Positions 47,936 through 62,362 of a stretch of DNA of 64,000 nucleotides are shown here, piece after piece. The DNA lies in the NCBI RefSeq assembly GCF_004211955.1, contig NZ_RHJI01000002.1:62001-126000 (forward strand). The letters run 5' to 3'. Made by a program: the position numbers and the translations under genes. The notes below the pieces were generated by a model that saw nothing but the letters and a program-made list of their open reading frames with translations, did not search any database and was not told the DNA's origin. The stretch's first letter is position 1; the number at the start of each line of letters is the position of its first letter. Source of the stretch: Escherichia sp. E1V33. GTDB lineage: Bacteria > Pseudomonadota > Gammaproteobacteria > Enterobacterales > Enterobacteriaceae.

Positions 47936-48748
47936 TTAATTCAGCACATACTTTTCAATAGCAAACGCCACGCCATCTTCAAGGTTGGATTTAGTGACAA
48001 AGTTCGCCACTTCCTTCACCGAAGGAATAGCATTATCCATTGCCACACCGACGCCTGCGTATTCAATCATCGCGATGTCGTTTTCCTGATCGCCAATCGC
48101 CATAATTTCTTCCGGTTTAATGCCCAACACGTCGGCCAGCGATTTCACGCCCGTACCCTTGTTCACGCGTTTATCGAGGATTTCGAGGAAGTACGGAGCA
48201 CTTTTCAGCACGGTATATTTCTCTTTTACTTCCTGCGGAATACGCGCGATAGCCTGGTCGAGGATGGCGGGTTCATCAATCATCATCACTTTCAGGAACT
48301 GGATATTAGGGTCCATTTTCTCCGCTTCGCAGAACACCAGCGGAATGGTGGCAACGAATGATTCATGCACCGTGTAGTAGCTGATATCGCGGTTGGCGGT
48401 GTACAGCGTTGTGCGGTCCAGTGCGTGGAAATGGGAACCGACTTCGCGAGAGAGTTTTTCCAGGAAACGGTAGTCGTCATAGCTGAGAGCGGTTTGCGCC
48501 ACGGTGCTGCCATCGGCGGCCTTCTGCACCAGCGCGCCATTGTAAGTAATGCAGTAGTCGCCTGGCTGTTCCATATGCAGCTCTTTCAGGTAGTTGTGAA
48601 CGCCTGCATAAGGGCGGCCCGTCGTTAGCACAACATTCACGCCACGGGCGCGAGCTGCGGCAATCGCATTTTTAACGGCGGGTGAAATGGTATGATCGGG
48701 CAGCAGAAGGGTGCCATCCATATCGATAGCAATGAGTTTGATAGCCAT
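47936..48748 (-). CDS. yidA: Sugar phosphatase YidA (HAD-IIB, Cof type)
   Basis: A 270-residue HAD-superfamily phosphatase, Cof-type subfamily IIB. Motif I is DMDGTLL (residues 9-15, nucleophile Asp9), motif II is the TTGRPY stretch near residue 43, motif III includes KGTGVKSLADVLG, and motif IV is GDQENDIAMIEYAG near residue 216. YidA hydrolyses several phosphosugars and related metabolites in vitro. It is on the same strand as yidB. Confidence 0.95.
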   Translation of the reverse strand: MAIKLIAIDMDGTLLLPDHTISPAVKNAIAAARARGVNVVLTTGRPYAGVHNYLKELHMEQPGDYCITYNGALVQKAADGSTVAQTALSYDDYRFLEKLSREVGSHFHALDRTTLYTANRDISYYTVHESFVATIPLVFCEAEKMDPNIQFLKVMMIDEPAILDQAIARIPQEVKEKYTVLKSAPYFLEILDKRVNKGTGVKSLADVLGIKPEEIMAIGDQENDIAMIEYAGVGVAMDNAIPSVKEVANFVTKSNLEDGVAFAIEKYVLN

Positions 48749-48822
48749 GAGTTCCCCAGGTAGATTGGTTCCTGACCCATGCTAACGCGATTCCGCTCAA
48801 AAATCAGTACAACACCTGAGGG

Positions 48823-48860
48823 AAAAGGGGGATGCAACGCGCGTTGCATGCTCCCCTTTT
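48823..48860 (-). terminator. Rho-independent terminator of yidB
   Basis: A long stem-loop just past the yidB stop: AAAAGGGG and CCCCTTTT enclose a GATGCAACGC / GCGTTGCATG inner stem. On the minus strand it is followed by TTCCC. It separates yidB from yidA. Confidence 0.7.
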
Positions 48861-48862
48861 GC

Positions 48863-49261
48863 TTAGCGGAAAAGTTTCCCTTTCAGCAGTTCCATGCCTG
48901 CGGAAAGCAGATCGTTATTGGCTTGTGGTGACACTTCGCCCTGTGGCGAGAGGGCATCAATAATCTTCGGCAATTGTTCTGCCAGCAGGCTGGAAGCCGT
49001 ACTGGTATCCACACCAAGTTTTTGCCCGAGATCGGACACCGCATTCGTGCCGAGTGCCGATTCCAGTTGCTCGCCGCTAACTGATTGATTGCCCTGTTGA
49101 TTACTCAACCAGGTTGAGAGAATGGCACCCAAGCCGCCACTTTGCAGTTTTTCCAACAGCACCTGAATGCCGCCCTGCTCCTCAACCCAACTTAAAATAG
49201 CCTGATATTTCCCCGCATCGCCTTTCAGAAAGGCACCGACAACTTCATCAAAAAGCCCCAT
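48863..49261 (-). CDS. yidB: YidB, DUF937 family protein
   Basis: A 132-residue soluble helical protein of the DUF937 family, with a repeated LLEKLQSGGLGAILSTWL and LESALGTNAVSDLGQKLG arrangement and a C-terminal LLSAGMELLKGKLFR. Relatives bear YidB-like folds used in phage proteins and in YidB-SMN interactions, but the function is not established. The ATG at 49261 (MGLFDEVVG) is preferred over an ATA-ATG extension. It is downstream of the gyrB operon with a terminator and REP repeats between. Confidence 0.9.
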   Translation of the reverse strand: MGLFDEVVGAFLKGDAGKYQAILSWVEEQGGIQVLLEKLQSGGLGAILSTWLSNQQGNQSVSGEQLESALGTNAVSDLGQKLGVDTSTASSLLAEQLPKIIDALSPQGEVSPQANNDLLSAGMELLKGKLFR

Positions 49262-49337
49262 GATAATCACCTGTAAAGCGTTACGTGTTGACTCAAAAAG
49301 TATAGTTCTGTGGAATGATAATTGCGGATTGCAGGAA

Positions 49338-49368
49338 TAAAAAGGGCGGAGATGATCTCCGCCCTTTT
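49338..49368 (-). terminator. Terminator after the gyrB operon
   Basis: GGGCGGAGATGATCTCCGCCC has a stem of 10 bp with a U-tract on the minus strand (TTTTTATT) and a T-run on the plus strand. It lies downstream of gyrB past the REP repeats and probably ends the dnaA-dnaN-recF-gyrB transcript. Confidence 0.75.
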
Positions 49369-49378
49369 CTTATAGCTT

Positions 49379-49485
49379 CTTGCCGGATGCGGCGTTAACG
49401 CCTTATCCGGCCTACAAAATCATGCAAATTCAATACATTGCAGGAGTCTCGTAGGCCTGATAAGCGTAGCGCATCAGGCACGCTC
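49379..49485. repeat. BIME (two REP units) downstream of gyrB
   Basis: Two REP elements in opposite orientation: GCCGGATGCGGCGTTAACGCC then TTATCCGGCCTAC (49383) and GTAGGCCTGATAAGCGTAGC then GCATCAGGCA (49451). BIMEs can bind DNA gyrase, which is notable next to gyrB. Confidence 0.8.
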
Positions 49486-49500
49486 GCATGGTTTACGCCA

Positions 49501-53016
<3,516 letters not shown>

Positions 53017-53017
<1 letters not shown>

Positions 53018-54117
53018 TACAGTCTCATTGGCATGACAACATAGGCAGCCGACTGTGATGCGGCATCTTCAATCTGCACGCTGGAAACCGAATCGGTCAG
53101 CATCATGCGCACGTTTTCGCATTTCAGCGCGTTGAGAACATCCAGCACATAGCTGACGTTGAAGCCGATTTCCATCTCCGCACCGCTATAGGTAACGTCG
53201 AGGATCTCTTCCGCTTCTTCCTGTTCCGGGTTGTTGGCGGTAATTTTCAGCTGGTTTTCGCTGACATACAGACGCACGCCGCGGAATTTCTCGTTAGAGA
53301 GAATTGCCGCACGAGCAAACGCCTGCTTGAGCAGATCACAGCCTGCTTCCAGATGTTTGTCAGGGTTCTTCGGCAGAACGCGGCGGTAATCTGGGAAGCG
53401 ACCATCAACCAGTTTGGAAGTGAAGATAAAGTCGCCTACGTGGGCGCGAATATTGTTGCTACCAATCTGCACGCGCAGCGGATTATCGCCGCCGTCGAGC
53501 ATACGCATTAGTTCAATCACGCCTTTACGCGGTACGATCACCGAATGGCTCGGCAAAGACTGACCAATTGGCATGGAGCAGACCGCCAGGCGGTGGCCGT
53601 CGGTTGCCACGGTACGCAGTTCTTCACCTTCGGTTTCGAACAGCATACCGTTTAAGTAATAGCGAACATCCTGATGCGCCATAGAAAACTGGGTCGCTTC
53701 AATCAGACGCTTCATCGTCGCCTGCGGCAGGGTAAATTCGACTTCGCTCTGCCAGTCATCGAGATTCGGGAAATCTGCCGCTGGCAGGGTAGAAAGCGAA
53801 AAACGGCTACGCCCGGAGCGTACCAGCATCCGCTCACCTTCCAGTTGCACGGCGATTTCAGCACCTTCAGGCAGACCACGGCAGATATCAAAGAATTTGC
53901 GCGCCGGAACGGTCGTCGCCCCTGGTTCATGCGGCTGAACCAGCGCAACACGTGCCACCATTTCCATCTCGAGATCAGTACCGGTCAGCGACAACGTACC
54001 GTCAGCAACCTGTAACAGCAGATTACCGAGAATCGGTAGCGTAGGACGACCACCTAACGGACCGCTCACCTGTTGTAGCGGTTTTAATAAATGCTCACGT
54101 TCTACGGTAAATTTCAT
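53017..54117 (-). CDS. dnaN: DNA polymerase III beta sliding clamp
   Basis: A 366-residue protein that dimerises into a ring around DNA and tethers polymerase III and other replication proteins. Three homologous clamp domains are evident ([19 protein letters not shown] first, the middle around [14 protein letters not shown], the last from [15 protein letters not shown]). The C-terminus YVVMPMRL forms part of the hydrophobic binding cleft. It lies 4 bp downstream of dnaA. Confidence 0.98.
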
Positions 54118-54121
54118 AGGT

Positions 54122-55522
54122 TTACGATGACAATGTTCTGATTAAATTAGAGAAATCTTCTTTGATATCGTGGCTCTCTTCACGTAACTGCTCGATCTTA
54201 CGGCAGGCATGAAGCACCGTTGTATGATCACGACCACCAAACGCATCGCCAATCTCCGGCAGACTGTGGTTAGTCAGCTCTTTCGCCAGCGCCATCGCCA
54301 TCTGGCGTGGACGCGCTACCGAGCGAGAACGACGCTTAGAAAGGAGATCCGCGACTTTGATCTTGTAGTACTCCGCCACCGTCTTCTGAATATTGTCGAT
54401 GGTGACCAGTTTTTCCTGCAATGCCAGCAAGTCGCGCAGCGCCTCACGCACGAAGTCGATGGTGATCGCCCGTCCGGTAAAGTTGGCGTTAGCAATAACG
54501 CGGTTCAGCGCCCCTTCCAACTCACGTACGTTAGATCGTAGACGCTTGGCGATAAAGAACGCCACTTCGCCCGGCAAACGAATGTCGTTTTCGTCTGCCT
54601 TTTTCATCAGGATCGCCACGCGGGTTTCCAACTCTGGCGGTTCGATCGCCACAGTCAGTCCCCAGCCGAAGCGGGATTTCAAACGATCCTCGACGCCGTT
54701 GATCTCTTTCGGATAGCGATCCGATGTGAGGATGATCTGCTGATTACCTTCCAGCAGGGCGTTAAAGGTATGGAAAAACTCTTCCTGGGATCGTTCTTTA
54801 TTGGCGAAAAACTGAATATCGTCGATCAGCAGCGCATCAACGGAACGGTAGTAGCGTTTAAACTCTTCGATCGCATTGTTTTGCAGGGCTTTTACCATGT
54901 CCTGAACAAAGCGCTCGGAGTGCATATAAACCACTTTGGCATTCGGCTTGCGCGCCATAATGCCGTTACCCACCGCATGCAGCAGGTGAGTTTTACCCAG
55001 CCCCGTGCCGCCATAAAGGAACAGCGGGTTATAGGCGCCGCCCGGGTTGTCTGCCACCTGGCGAGCCGCCGCGCGCGCCAGTTGGTTAGATTTACCTTCG
55101 ACGAAGTTATCAAACGTATGTTTAACGTTGACGTTGGAACGATAGGTCGGTTCTGCCGGAGCCGGAACGTTATCCCAGCCTGAGCGCGCCGCAGGCGCAG
55201 CACGTTGTGGCTGCACCTGCGCTGCCTGAGCGGGTGCAACTGTATTGCTGGCAGGGACTTTCAGCGTTTGTGTCACGGGCTTTGTGCCCACTTCAAAACG
55301 CAACTGTGGGGCATCCGCTCCGCAGAAACTGGTTAGCAGTCCATTGATATTATTAAGGTACTTGTCCCTTACCCAATCGAGGACAAAACGGTTTGGCGCG
55401 TACAAGGCCAGCGTGTTATCGCTCAGTTCCGCCTGCAATGGGCGTATCCACATACTGAATTCTGTGGCTGGTAACTCATCCTGCAATCGGGCAAGACACT
55501 GCTGCCAAAGCGAAAGTGACAC
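54122..55522 (-). CDS. dnaA: Chromosomal replication initiator DnaA
   Basis: A 466-residue AAA+ initiator. Domain I ([18 protein letters not shown]) binds DnaB and HU/DiaA, domain II is a flexible linker, domain III has Walker A GGTGLGKT near residue 171 and Walker [10 protein letters not shown], and domain IV ends with the DNA-binding [17 protein letters not shown]. Translation starts at GTG (55522); the upstream extension is rejected. The linker sequence ([19 protein letters not shown]) differs from the one I recall for K-12 and makes the protein one residue shorter. It is autoregulated from the DnaA box at 55732. Confidence 0.98.
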   Translation of the reverse strand: MSLSLWQQCLARLQDELPATEFSMWIRPLQAELSDNTLALYAPNRFVLDWVRDKYLNNINGLLTSFCGADAPQLRFEVGTKPVTQTLKVPASNTVAPAQAAQVQPQRAAPAARSGWDNVPAPAEPTYRSNVNVKHTFDNFVEGKSNQLARAAARQVADNPGGAYNPLFLYGGTGLGKTHLLHAVGNGIMARKPNAKVVYMHSERFVQDMVKALQNNAIEEFKRYYRSVDALLIDDIQFFANKERSQEEFFHTFNALLEGNQQIILTSDRYPKEINGVEDRLKSRFGWGLTVAIEPPELETRVAILMKKADENDIRLPGEVAFFIAKRLRSNVRELEGALNRVIANANFTGRAITIDFVREALRDLLALQEKLVTIDNIQKTVAEYYKIKVADLLSKRRSRSVARPRQMAMALAKELTNHSLPEIGDAFGGRDHTTVLHACRKIEQLREESHDIKEDFSNLIRTLSS

Positions 55523-56269
<747 letters not shown>

Positions 56270-56285
56270 TATAGCTAACCCCTGC

Positions 56286-56645
56286 GTGGTTAAGCTCGCA
56301 TTTCCCAGGGAGTTACGTTTGTTAACTCCCAGTCAATTCACATTCGTCTTCCAGCAGCCACAACGGGCTGGCACGCCGCAAATTACCATTCTCGGCCGCC
56401 TGAATTCGCTGGGGCATCCCCGTATCGGTCTTACAGTCGCCAAGAAAAACGTTCGACGCGCCCATGAACGCAATCGGATTAAACGTCTGACGCGTGAAAG
56501 CTTCCGTCTGCGCCAACATGAACTCCCGGCTATGGATTTCGTGGTGGTGGCGAAAAAAGGGGTTGCCGACCTCGATAACCGTGCTCTCTCGGAAGCGTTG
56601 GAAAAATTATGGCGCCGCCACTGTCGCCTGGCTCGCGGGTCCTGA
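56286..56645 (+). CDS. rnpA: Ribonuclease P protein component
   Basis: A 119-residue basic protein that helps the M1 RNA cleave the 5' leader from precursor tRNAs. The family RNR motif is visible in [16 protein letters not shown] (residues about 59-74), with FVVVAKKG in the following strand. It starts at GTG (56286). It overlaps the start of yidD by 37 bp, so expression is coupled. Confidence 0.96.
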
Positions 56646-56866
56646 TAGCCCTCATTCGGGTCTATCAACGCCTGATTAGTCCGCTACTCGGGCCGCATTG
56701 TCGTTTCACTCCAACCTGTTCAAGCTACGGAATTGAGGCATTGCGCAGGTTTGGAGTGATAAAAGGCAGTTGGTTGACGGTGAAACGCGTATTAAAATGC
56801 CACCCTTTACACCCTGGTGGTGACGATCCCGTCCCGCCCGGACCATTTGATACCAGAGAACACTAA
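56609..56866 (+). CDS. yidD: Membrane-protein insertion factor YidD
   Basis: An 85-residue peripheral inner-membrane protein with an N-terminal amphipathic helix ([18 protein letters not shown]) and the conserved cysteine block [16 protein letters not shown] (residues about 30-45), followed by [15 protein letters not shown]. It is found near the insertase YidC and takes part in its insertion reaction. It overlaps rnpA by 37 bp and is 2 bp upstream of yidC. Confidence 0.95.
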
Positions 56867-56868
56867 CG

Positions 56869-58515
56869 ATGGATTCGCAACGCAATCTTTTAGTCATCGC
56901 TTTGCTGTTCGTGTCTTTCATGATCTGGCAAGCCTGGGAGCAGGATAAAAATCCGCAACCTCAAGCTCAACAGACCACGCAGACAACGACCACCGCAGCG
57001 GGTAGCGCCGCCGACCAGGGCGTACCGGCCAGTGGCCAGGGGAAACTGATTTCTGTTAAGACCGACGTGCTTGATCTGACCATCAACACCCGTGGTGGTG
57101 ATGTTGAACAGGCTCTGCTGCCGGCTTACCCGAAAGAGCTGAACTCTACCCAGCCGTTCCAGCTGCTGGAAACTTCACCGCAGTTTATTTATCAGGCACA
57201 GAGCGGTCTGACCGGTCGTGATGGCCCGGATAACCCGGCTAACGGCCCGCGTCCGCTGTATAACGTTGAAAAAGACGCTTATGTGTTGGCTGAAGGCCAA
57301 AACGAACTGCAGGTGCCGATGACGTATACCGACGCGGCAGGCAACACGTTTACCAAAACGTTTGTCCTGAAACGCGGTGATTACGCTGTCAACGTCAACT
57401 ACAACGTGCAGAACGCTGGCGAGAAACCGCTGGAGATCTCCACCTTTGGTCAGTTGAAGCAATCCATCACTCTGCCACCGCATCTCGACACCGGAAGCAG
57501 CAACTTTGCGCTGCACACCTTCCGTGGCGCGGCGTACTCCACGCCTGACGAGAAGTACGAGAAATACAAGTTCGATACCATTGCCGATAACGAAAACCTG
57601 AACATCTCTTCAAAAGGTGGTTGGGTGGCGATGCTGCAACAGTATTTCGCGACTGCGTGGATCCCACATAACGACGGCACCAACAACTTCTACACCGCTA
57701 ATCTGGGTAATGGCATCGCCGCTATCGGCTACAAGTCTCAGCCGGTACTGGTTCAGCCTGGCCAGACTGGCGCGATGAACAGCACCCTGTGGGTTGGCCC
57801 GGAAATCCAGGACAAAATGGCAGCTGTTGCTCCGCACCTGGATCTGACCGTTGATTACGGTTGGTTGTGGTTCATCTCTCAGCCGCTGTTCAAACTGCTG
57901 AAATGGATCCATAGCTTTGTAGGTAACTGGGGCTTCTCCATTATCATCATCACCTTTATCGTTCGTGGCATCATGTACCCGCTGACCAAAGCGCAGTACA
58001 CCTCCATGGCGAAGATGCGGATGCTGCAGCCGAAGATTCAGGCTATGCGTGAGCGTCTGGGCGATGACAAACAGCGTATCAGCCAGGAAATGATGGCGCT
58101 GTACAAAGCTGAGAAGGTTAACCCGCTGGGCGGCTGCTTCCCGCTGCTGATCCAGATGCCAATCTTCCTGGCGTTGTACTACATGCTGATGGGTTCCGTT
58201 GAACTGCGTCAGGCGCCGTTCGCACTGTGGATCCACGACCTGTCTGCACAGGACCCGTACTACATCCTGCCGATCCTGATGGGCGTAACGATGTTCTTCA
58301 TTCAGAAGATGTCGCCGACCACTGTGACCGACCCGATGCAGCAGAAGATCATGACCTTTATGCCGGTCATCTTCACCGTGTTCTTCCTGTGGTTCCCGTC
58401 AGGTCTGGTGCTGTACTATATCGTCAGCAACCTGGTAACCATTATCCAGCAGCAGTTGATTTACCGTGGTCTGGAAAAACGTGGCCTGCATAGCCGCGAG
58501 AAGAAAAAATCCTGA
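56869..58515 (+). CDS. yidC: Membrane-protein insertase YidC
   Basis: A 548-residue inner-membrane insertase (Oxa1 family) that acts with SecYEG or alone. An N-terminal helix (residues 4-22) is followed by a Gln/Thr-rich linker, a large periplasmic P1 domain, and the conserved C-terminal helices: [20 protein letters not shown], the coiled hairpin loop [40 protein letters not shown] and two more. The basic tail ends HSREKKKS. The ATG at 56869 is the standard start. Confidence 0.98.
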
Positions 58516-58538
58516 TTCGGTGAGTTTTCGCTAAAATA

Positions 58539-58564
58539 AGGGCGGTCAGTTGACCGCCTTTTTT
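58539..58564 (+). terminator. Rho-independent terminator after yidC
   Basis: An 8-bp stem GGCGGTCA / TGACCGCC with a 2-nt apparent loop (realistically shorter stem) followed by a T-rich run TTTTTTC. It ends the rpmH-yidC transcript. Confidence 0.8.
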
Positions 58565-58570
58565 CTTTTC

Positions 58571-58600
58571 GTAGGGCGGATAAGCACAGCGCATCCGCCA
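58571..58600. repeat. REP-like unit before mnmE
   Basis: GTAGGGCGGATAAGCACAGC followed by GCATCCGCCA is a variant REP half. It lies between the yidC terminator and the mnmE start codon. Confidence 0.6.
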
Positions 58601-58620
58601 AACAAAGCAACAGGAACATC

Positions 58621-59985
58621 ATGAGCGATAATGACACTATCGTAGCCCAGGCCACGCCTCCAGGACGTGGCGGCGTTGGCATCCTGCGCATCTCCGGCCT
58701 CAAAGCACGCGAAGTTGCCGAAACCGTGCTGGGTAAACTGCCTAAGCCGCGCTACGCCGACTATTTGCCATTTAAAGACGCAGACGGCAGCGTGCTCGAT
58801 CAGGGGATTGCGCTATGGTTCCCTGGCCCGAACTCGTTCACCGGCGAAGATGTGCTGGAACTGCAAGGTCATGGCGGTCCGGTGATCCTCGACCTGCTGT
58901 TAAAACGTATTCTGACCATTCCAGGCCTGCGGATTGCCCGCCCTGGCGAGTTTTCAGAACGCGCGTTTCTTAACGATAAACTCGATTTAGCCCAGGCCGA
59001 AGCGATTGCTGATCTGATCGATGCCAGCTCGGAACAGGCGGCCCGTTCGGCGCTTAATTCGCTGCAAGGCGCGTTCTCCGCACGGGTTAATCATCTGGTA
59101 GAAGCCCTCACCCACTTGCGCATTTACGTCGAAGCGGCGATTGATTTCCCCGATGAAGAGATCGATTTCCTCTCCGACGGAAAAATTGAAGCCCAGCTCA
59201 ATGACGTGATTGCCGATCTCGACGCGGTACGCGCCGAAGCTCGTCAGGGCAGTTTGTTGCGCGAAGGGATGAAAGTAGTGATTGCCGGGCGTCCTAACGC
59301 CGGTAAATCTAGCCTGTTAAACGCGCTGGCGGGCCGTGAAGCGGCAATCGTGACAGATATCGCCGGAACCACGCGTGATGTGCTGCGTGAGCATATCCAC
59401 ATTGACGGGATGCCGCTGCATATCATCGACACCGCCGGATTACGCGAAGCCAGCGACGAAGTGGAACGTATTGGTATCGAGCGCGCGTGGCAGGAAATTG
59501 AACAAGCCGACCGCGTGTTATTTATGGTCGATGGCACCACCACGGATGCCGTTGATCCGGCAGAGATCTGGCCGGAATTTATCGCCCGTCTGCCAGCGAA
59601 ACTGCCGATCACCGTGGTGCGCAATAAAGCCGATATCACCGGCGAAACGCTGGGAATGAGTGAAGTGAACGGTCATGCGTTGATTCGTCTGTCTGCAAGG
59701 ACTGGCGAAGGCGTAGATGTGTTGCGTAACCATCTCAAACAGAGCATGGGCTTTGACACCAATATGGAAGGCGGCTTCCTGGCGCGTCGTCGCCACTTAC
59801 AGGCGCTGGAACAGGCAGCGGAGCATTTGCAACAGGGCAAAGCGCAACTGTTAGGTGCCTGGGCGGGCGAGCTGCTGGCGGAAGAGTTGCGCTTGGCACA
59901 GCAGAACTTAAGCGAAATCACCGGGGAATTTACGTCTGACGACCTGCTGGGGCGGATTTTCTCCAGCTTCTGTATCGGTAAGTAA
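58621..59985 (+). CDS. mnmE: tRNA modification GTPase MnmE
   Basis: A 454-residue GTPase that, with MnmG, makes the 5-carboxymethylaminomethyl group on U34 of several tRNAs (also named trmE). The N-terminal tetrahydrofolate-binding domain ([20 protein letters not shown]) is followed by a helical domain split around the G domain. G1 is GRPNAGKSS near residue 226, G2/G3 TRDVLREHI and [12 protein letters not shown]4 NKAD. The C-terminal CIGK contains the catalytic Cys. The ATG at 58621 is standard. It is followed by a hairpin and then the broken tna locus. Confidence 0.97.
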
Positions 59986-59994
59986 CCGCGATTA

Positions 59995-60028
59995 CGAAGC
60001 CGCATTCTGACTGTCAGATGCGGCTTCG
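59995..60028 (+). terminator. Hairpin after mnmE
   Basis: CGAAGCCGCAT and ATGCGGCTTCG form an 11-bp stem with loop TCTGACTGTCAG that itself can pair. It should block read-through from mnmE into the tnaA remnant. Confidence 0.7.
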
Positions 60029-60080
60029 CTTCATTGTTAGCACTCCTGTTATTCCTCAATCCTTTTTTTAAACATTAAAA

Positions 60081-60714
60081 CGATATGCTGGCGATGTCCG
60101 CCAAGAAAGATGCGATGGTGCCGATGGGCGGCTTGCTGTGCATGAAAGACGACAGCTTCTTTGATGTGTACACCGAGTGCAGAACCCTTTGCGTGGTACA
60201 GGAAGGCTTCCCGACATATGGTGGTCTGGAAGGCGGCGCGATGGAGCGTCTGGCGGTAGGTCTGTATGACGGCATGAATCTGGACTGGCTGGCTTATCGT
60301 ATTGCGCAGGTGCAGTATCTGGTCGATGGTCTGGAAGAGATTGGCGTTGTCTGCCAGCAGGCGGGCGGTCACGCGGCATTCGTTGATGCCGGTAAACTGT
60401 TGCCGCATATCCCGGCAGATCAATTCCCGGCACAGGCGCTGGCGTGCGAGCTGTATAAAGTCGCCGGTATCCGTGCGGTAGAAATTGGTTCTTTCCTGTT
60501 AGGCCGCGATCCGAAAACCGGTAAACAACTGCCATGCCCGGCTGAACTGCTGCGTTTAACCATTCCGCGAGCAACATATACTCAAACACATATGGACTTC
60601 ATTATTGAAGCCTTTAAACATGTGAGAGAGAACGCGGCGAATATTAAAGGGTTAACCTTTACCTACGAACCAAAAGTATTGCGTCACTTCACCGCAAAAC
60701 TGAAAGAAGTTTAA
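60081..60714 (+). pseudogene. tnaA: tnaA 3' fragment (tryptophanase), with tnaC deleted
   Basis: Tryptophanase normally has 471 residues and splits tryptophan into indole, pyruvate and ammonia using PLP. Only codons 262-471 remain. The fragment starts just before the Met263 equivalent ([12 protein letters not shown]) and includes the PLP lysine (second Lys of SAKKDA, Lys270) and the rest of the C-terminal half, but lacks the substrate-binding N-terminal domain and dimer contacts. The sequence up to 60080 matches the region after mnmE in K-12, and the joint lies between 60080 and 60082. The tna promoter, the tnaC leader and about 785 bp of tnaA are gone. No ribosome-binding site is visible. 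It is a non-functional remnant. Confidence 0.92.
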
Positions 60715-60805
60715 TTAAAACATTCAGAGTGGCTATAAGGATATTAGCCACTCTCTTACCCTACATCCTCAAAAACAAAAATAGCCTTCCTCTAAAGGTG
60801 GCATC

Positions 60806-62054
60806 ATGACTGATCAAGCTGAAAAAAAGCACTCTGCATTTTGGGGGGGTTATGGTTATAGCCGGTACAGTAATTGGCGGTGGGATGTTTGCTTTACCTG
60901 TTGACCTTGCCGGTGCCTGGTTTTTTTGGGGCGCTTTTATTCTTATTATCGCCTGGTTTTCAATGTTACACTCAGGGCTATTATTATTAGAAGCAAACTT
61001 AAATTATCCCGTCGGCTCCAGTTTTAACACCATCACTAAAGATTTAATTGGCAACACCTGGAACATTATTAGCGGCATTACCGTTGCCTTCGTTCTCTAT
61101 ATTCTCACTTATGCCTATATCTCTGCTAACGGCGCAATCATTAGTGAAACAATATCGATGAATTTGGGCTATCACGCTAATCCACGCATTGTCGGGATCT
61201 GTACGGCCATTTTCGTTGCCAGCGTATTGTGGATAAGCTCGTTAGCCGCCAGTCGTATTACCTCATTGTTCCTCGGGCTGAAGATTATCTCCTTTGTGAT
61301 CGTGTTTGGTTCTTTCTTCTTCCAGGTCGATTACTCCATTCTGCGCGATGCCACCAGCTCCACTGCGGGAACGTCTTACTTCCCGTATATCTTTATGGCT
61401 TTGCCGGTGTGTCTGGCGTCATTTGGTTTCCACGGCAATATTCCCAGTCTGATTATTTGCTATGGCAAACGCAAAGATAAGCTAATCAAAAGCGTGGTCT
61501 TCGGTTCTCTGCTGGCGCTGGTGATTTATCTCTTCTGGCTCTATTGCACCATGGGGAATATTCCGCGCGAAAGCTTTAAGGCGATAATCTCCTCAGGCGG
61601 CAACGTTGATTCGCTGGTGAAATCATTCCTCGGCACCAAACAGCACGGCATTATCGAGTTTTGCCTGCTGGTGTTCTCTAACTTAGCTGTTGCCAGTTCG
61701 TTCTTTGGTGTCACGCTGGGATTGTTCGATTATCTGGCGGATCTGTTTAAGATTGATAACTCCCACGGCGGGCGTTTCAAAACCGTGCTGTTAACCTTCC
61801 TGCCACCCGCGTTGTTGTATCTCGTCTTCCCGAATGGCTTTATTTACGGGATTGGCGGTGCCGGGCTGTGCGCCACTATCTGGGCGGTCATTATTCCCGT
61901 AGTGCTGGCAATCAAAGCTCGCAAGAAGTTTCCCAATCAGATGTTCACGGTCTGGGGCGGCAATCTTATTCCGGCGATTGTCATTCTCTTTGGTATAATC
62001 GTAATTTTATGCTGGTTCGGTAACGTCTTTAACGTGTTACCTAAATTTGGCTAA
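60806..62054 (+). pseudogene. tnaB: tnaB (tryptophan permease) with a frameshift in a G7 tract
   Basis: TnaB is a 415-residue inner-membrane tryptophan:H+ symporter of the HAAAP family with about 11 helices. The native start is ATG 60806 (MTDQAEKKHSAFWG), but a run of seven G at 60843-60849 adds one base, so this frame stops at 60902-60904. The rest of the protein is intact in the +1 frame from an internal ATG at 60852 (MVIAGTVIGGGMFALPV), giving 400 residues that keep helix 1. Reinitiation there, with the G-run as a Shine-Dalgarno, is possible but unlikely to be strong. With the operon promoter also deleted, TnaB is probably not expressed. Confidence 0.85.
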
Positions 62055-62064
62055 ACCCTTAAAG

Positions 62065-62088
62065 AAGCCAGCGGTCATTCGCTGGCTT
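62065..62088 (+). terminator. Rho-independent-like terminator after tnaB
   Basis: An 8-bp stem AAGCCAGC / GCTGGCTT with an 8-nt loop lies 10 bp after the tnaB stop, followed by TAAG. Confidence 0.6.
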
Positions 62089-62109
62089 AAGACTGATGAC
62101 AAACGTAAA

Positions 62110-62216
62110 ATTGCCTGATGCGCTACGCTTATCAGGCCTACCTGATCTCTGTAATGTTTTGAATTTGCGTATTTTCGTTGGCCGGATAAGGCGTCTACGC
62201 CGCATCCGGCATGAAT
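62110..62216. repeat. BIME between tnaB and mdtL
   Basis: Two REP units: GCCTGATGCGCTACGCTTAT then CAGGCCTAC (62114), and GGCCGGATAAGGCGTCTACG then CCGCATCCGGCATG (62180). The rest of the 308-bp gap holds the mdtL promoter region and no gene. Confidence 0.75.
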
Positions 62217-62362
62217 AAAGTGCACGTTGTCAACAACCTGAAGCTAGCCATTTCTCTGGCTTGTTGCCTGACAGGAAATCTCTTTTGTCCAAATGGCAAC
62301 TCGCCTGATTCTCCTTCACCACGTATGCTTTGCGTCACCTTCCCGTCAGGACGCTTTATCTC

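Noticed and set aside
57610-58236. 208-codon minus-strand frame opposite yidC
   Set aside because: A shadow of yidC; His- and Gln-rich composition without a domain.
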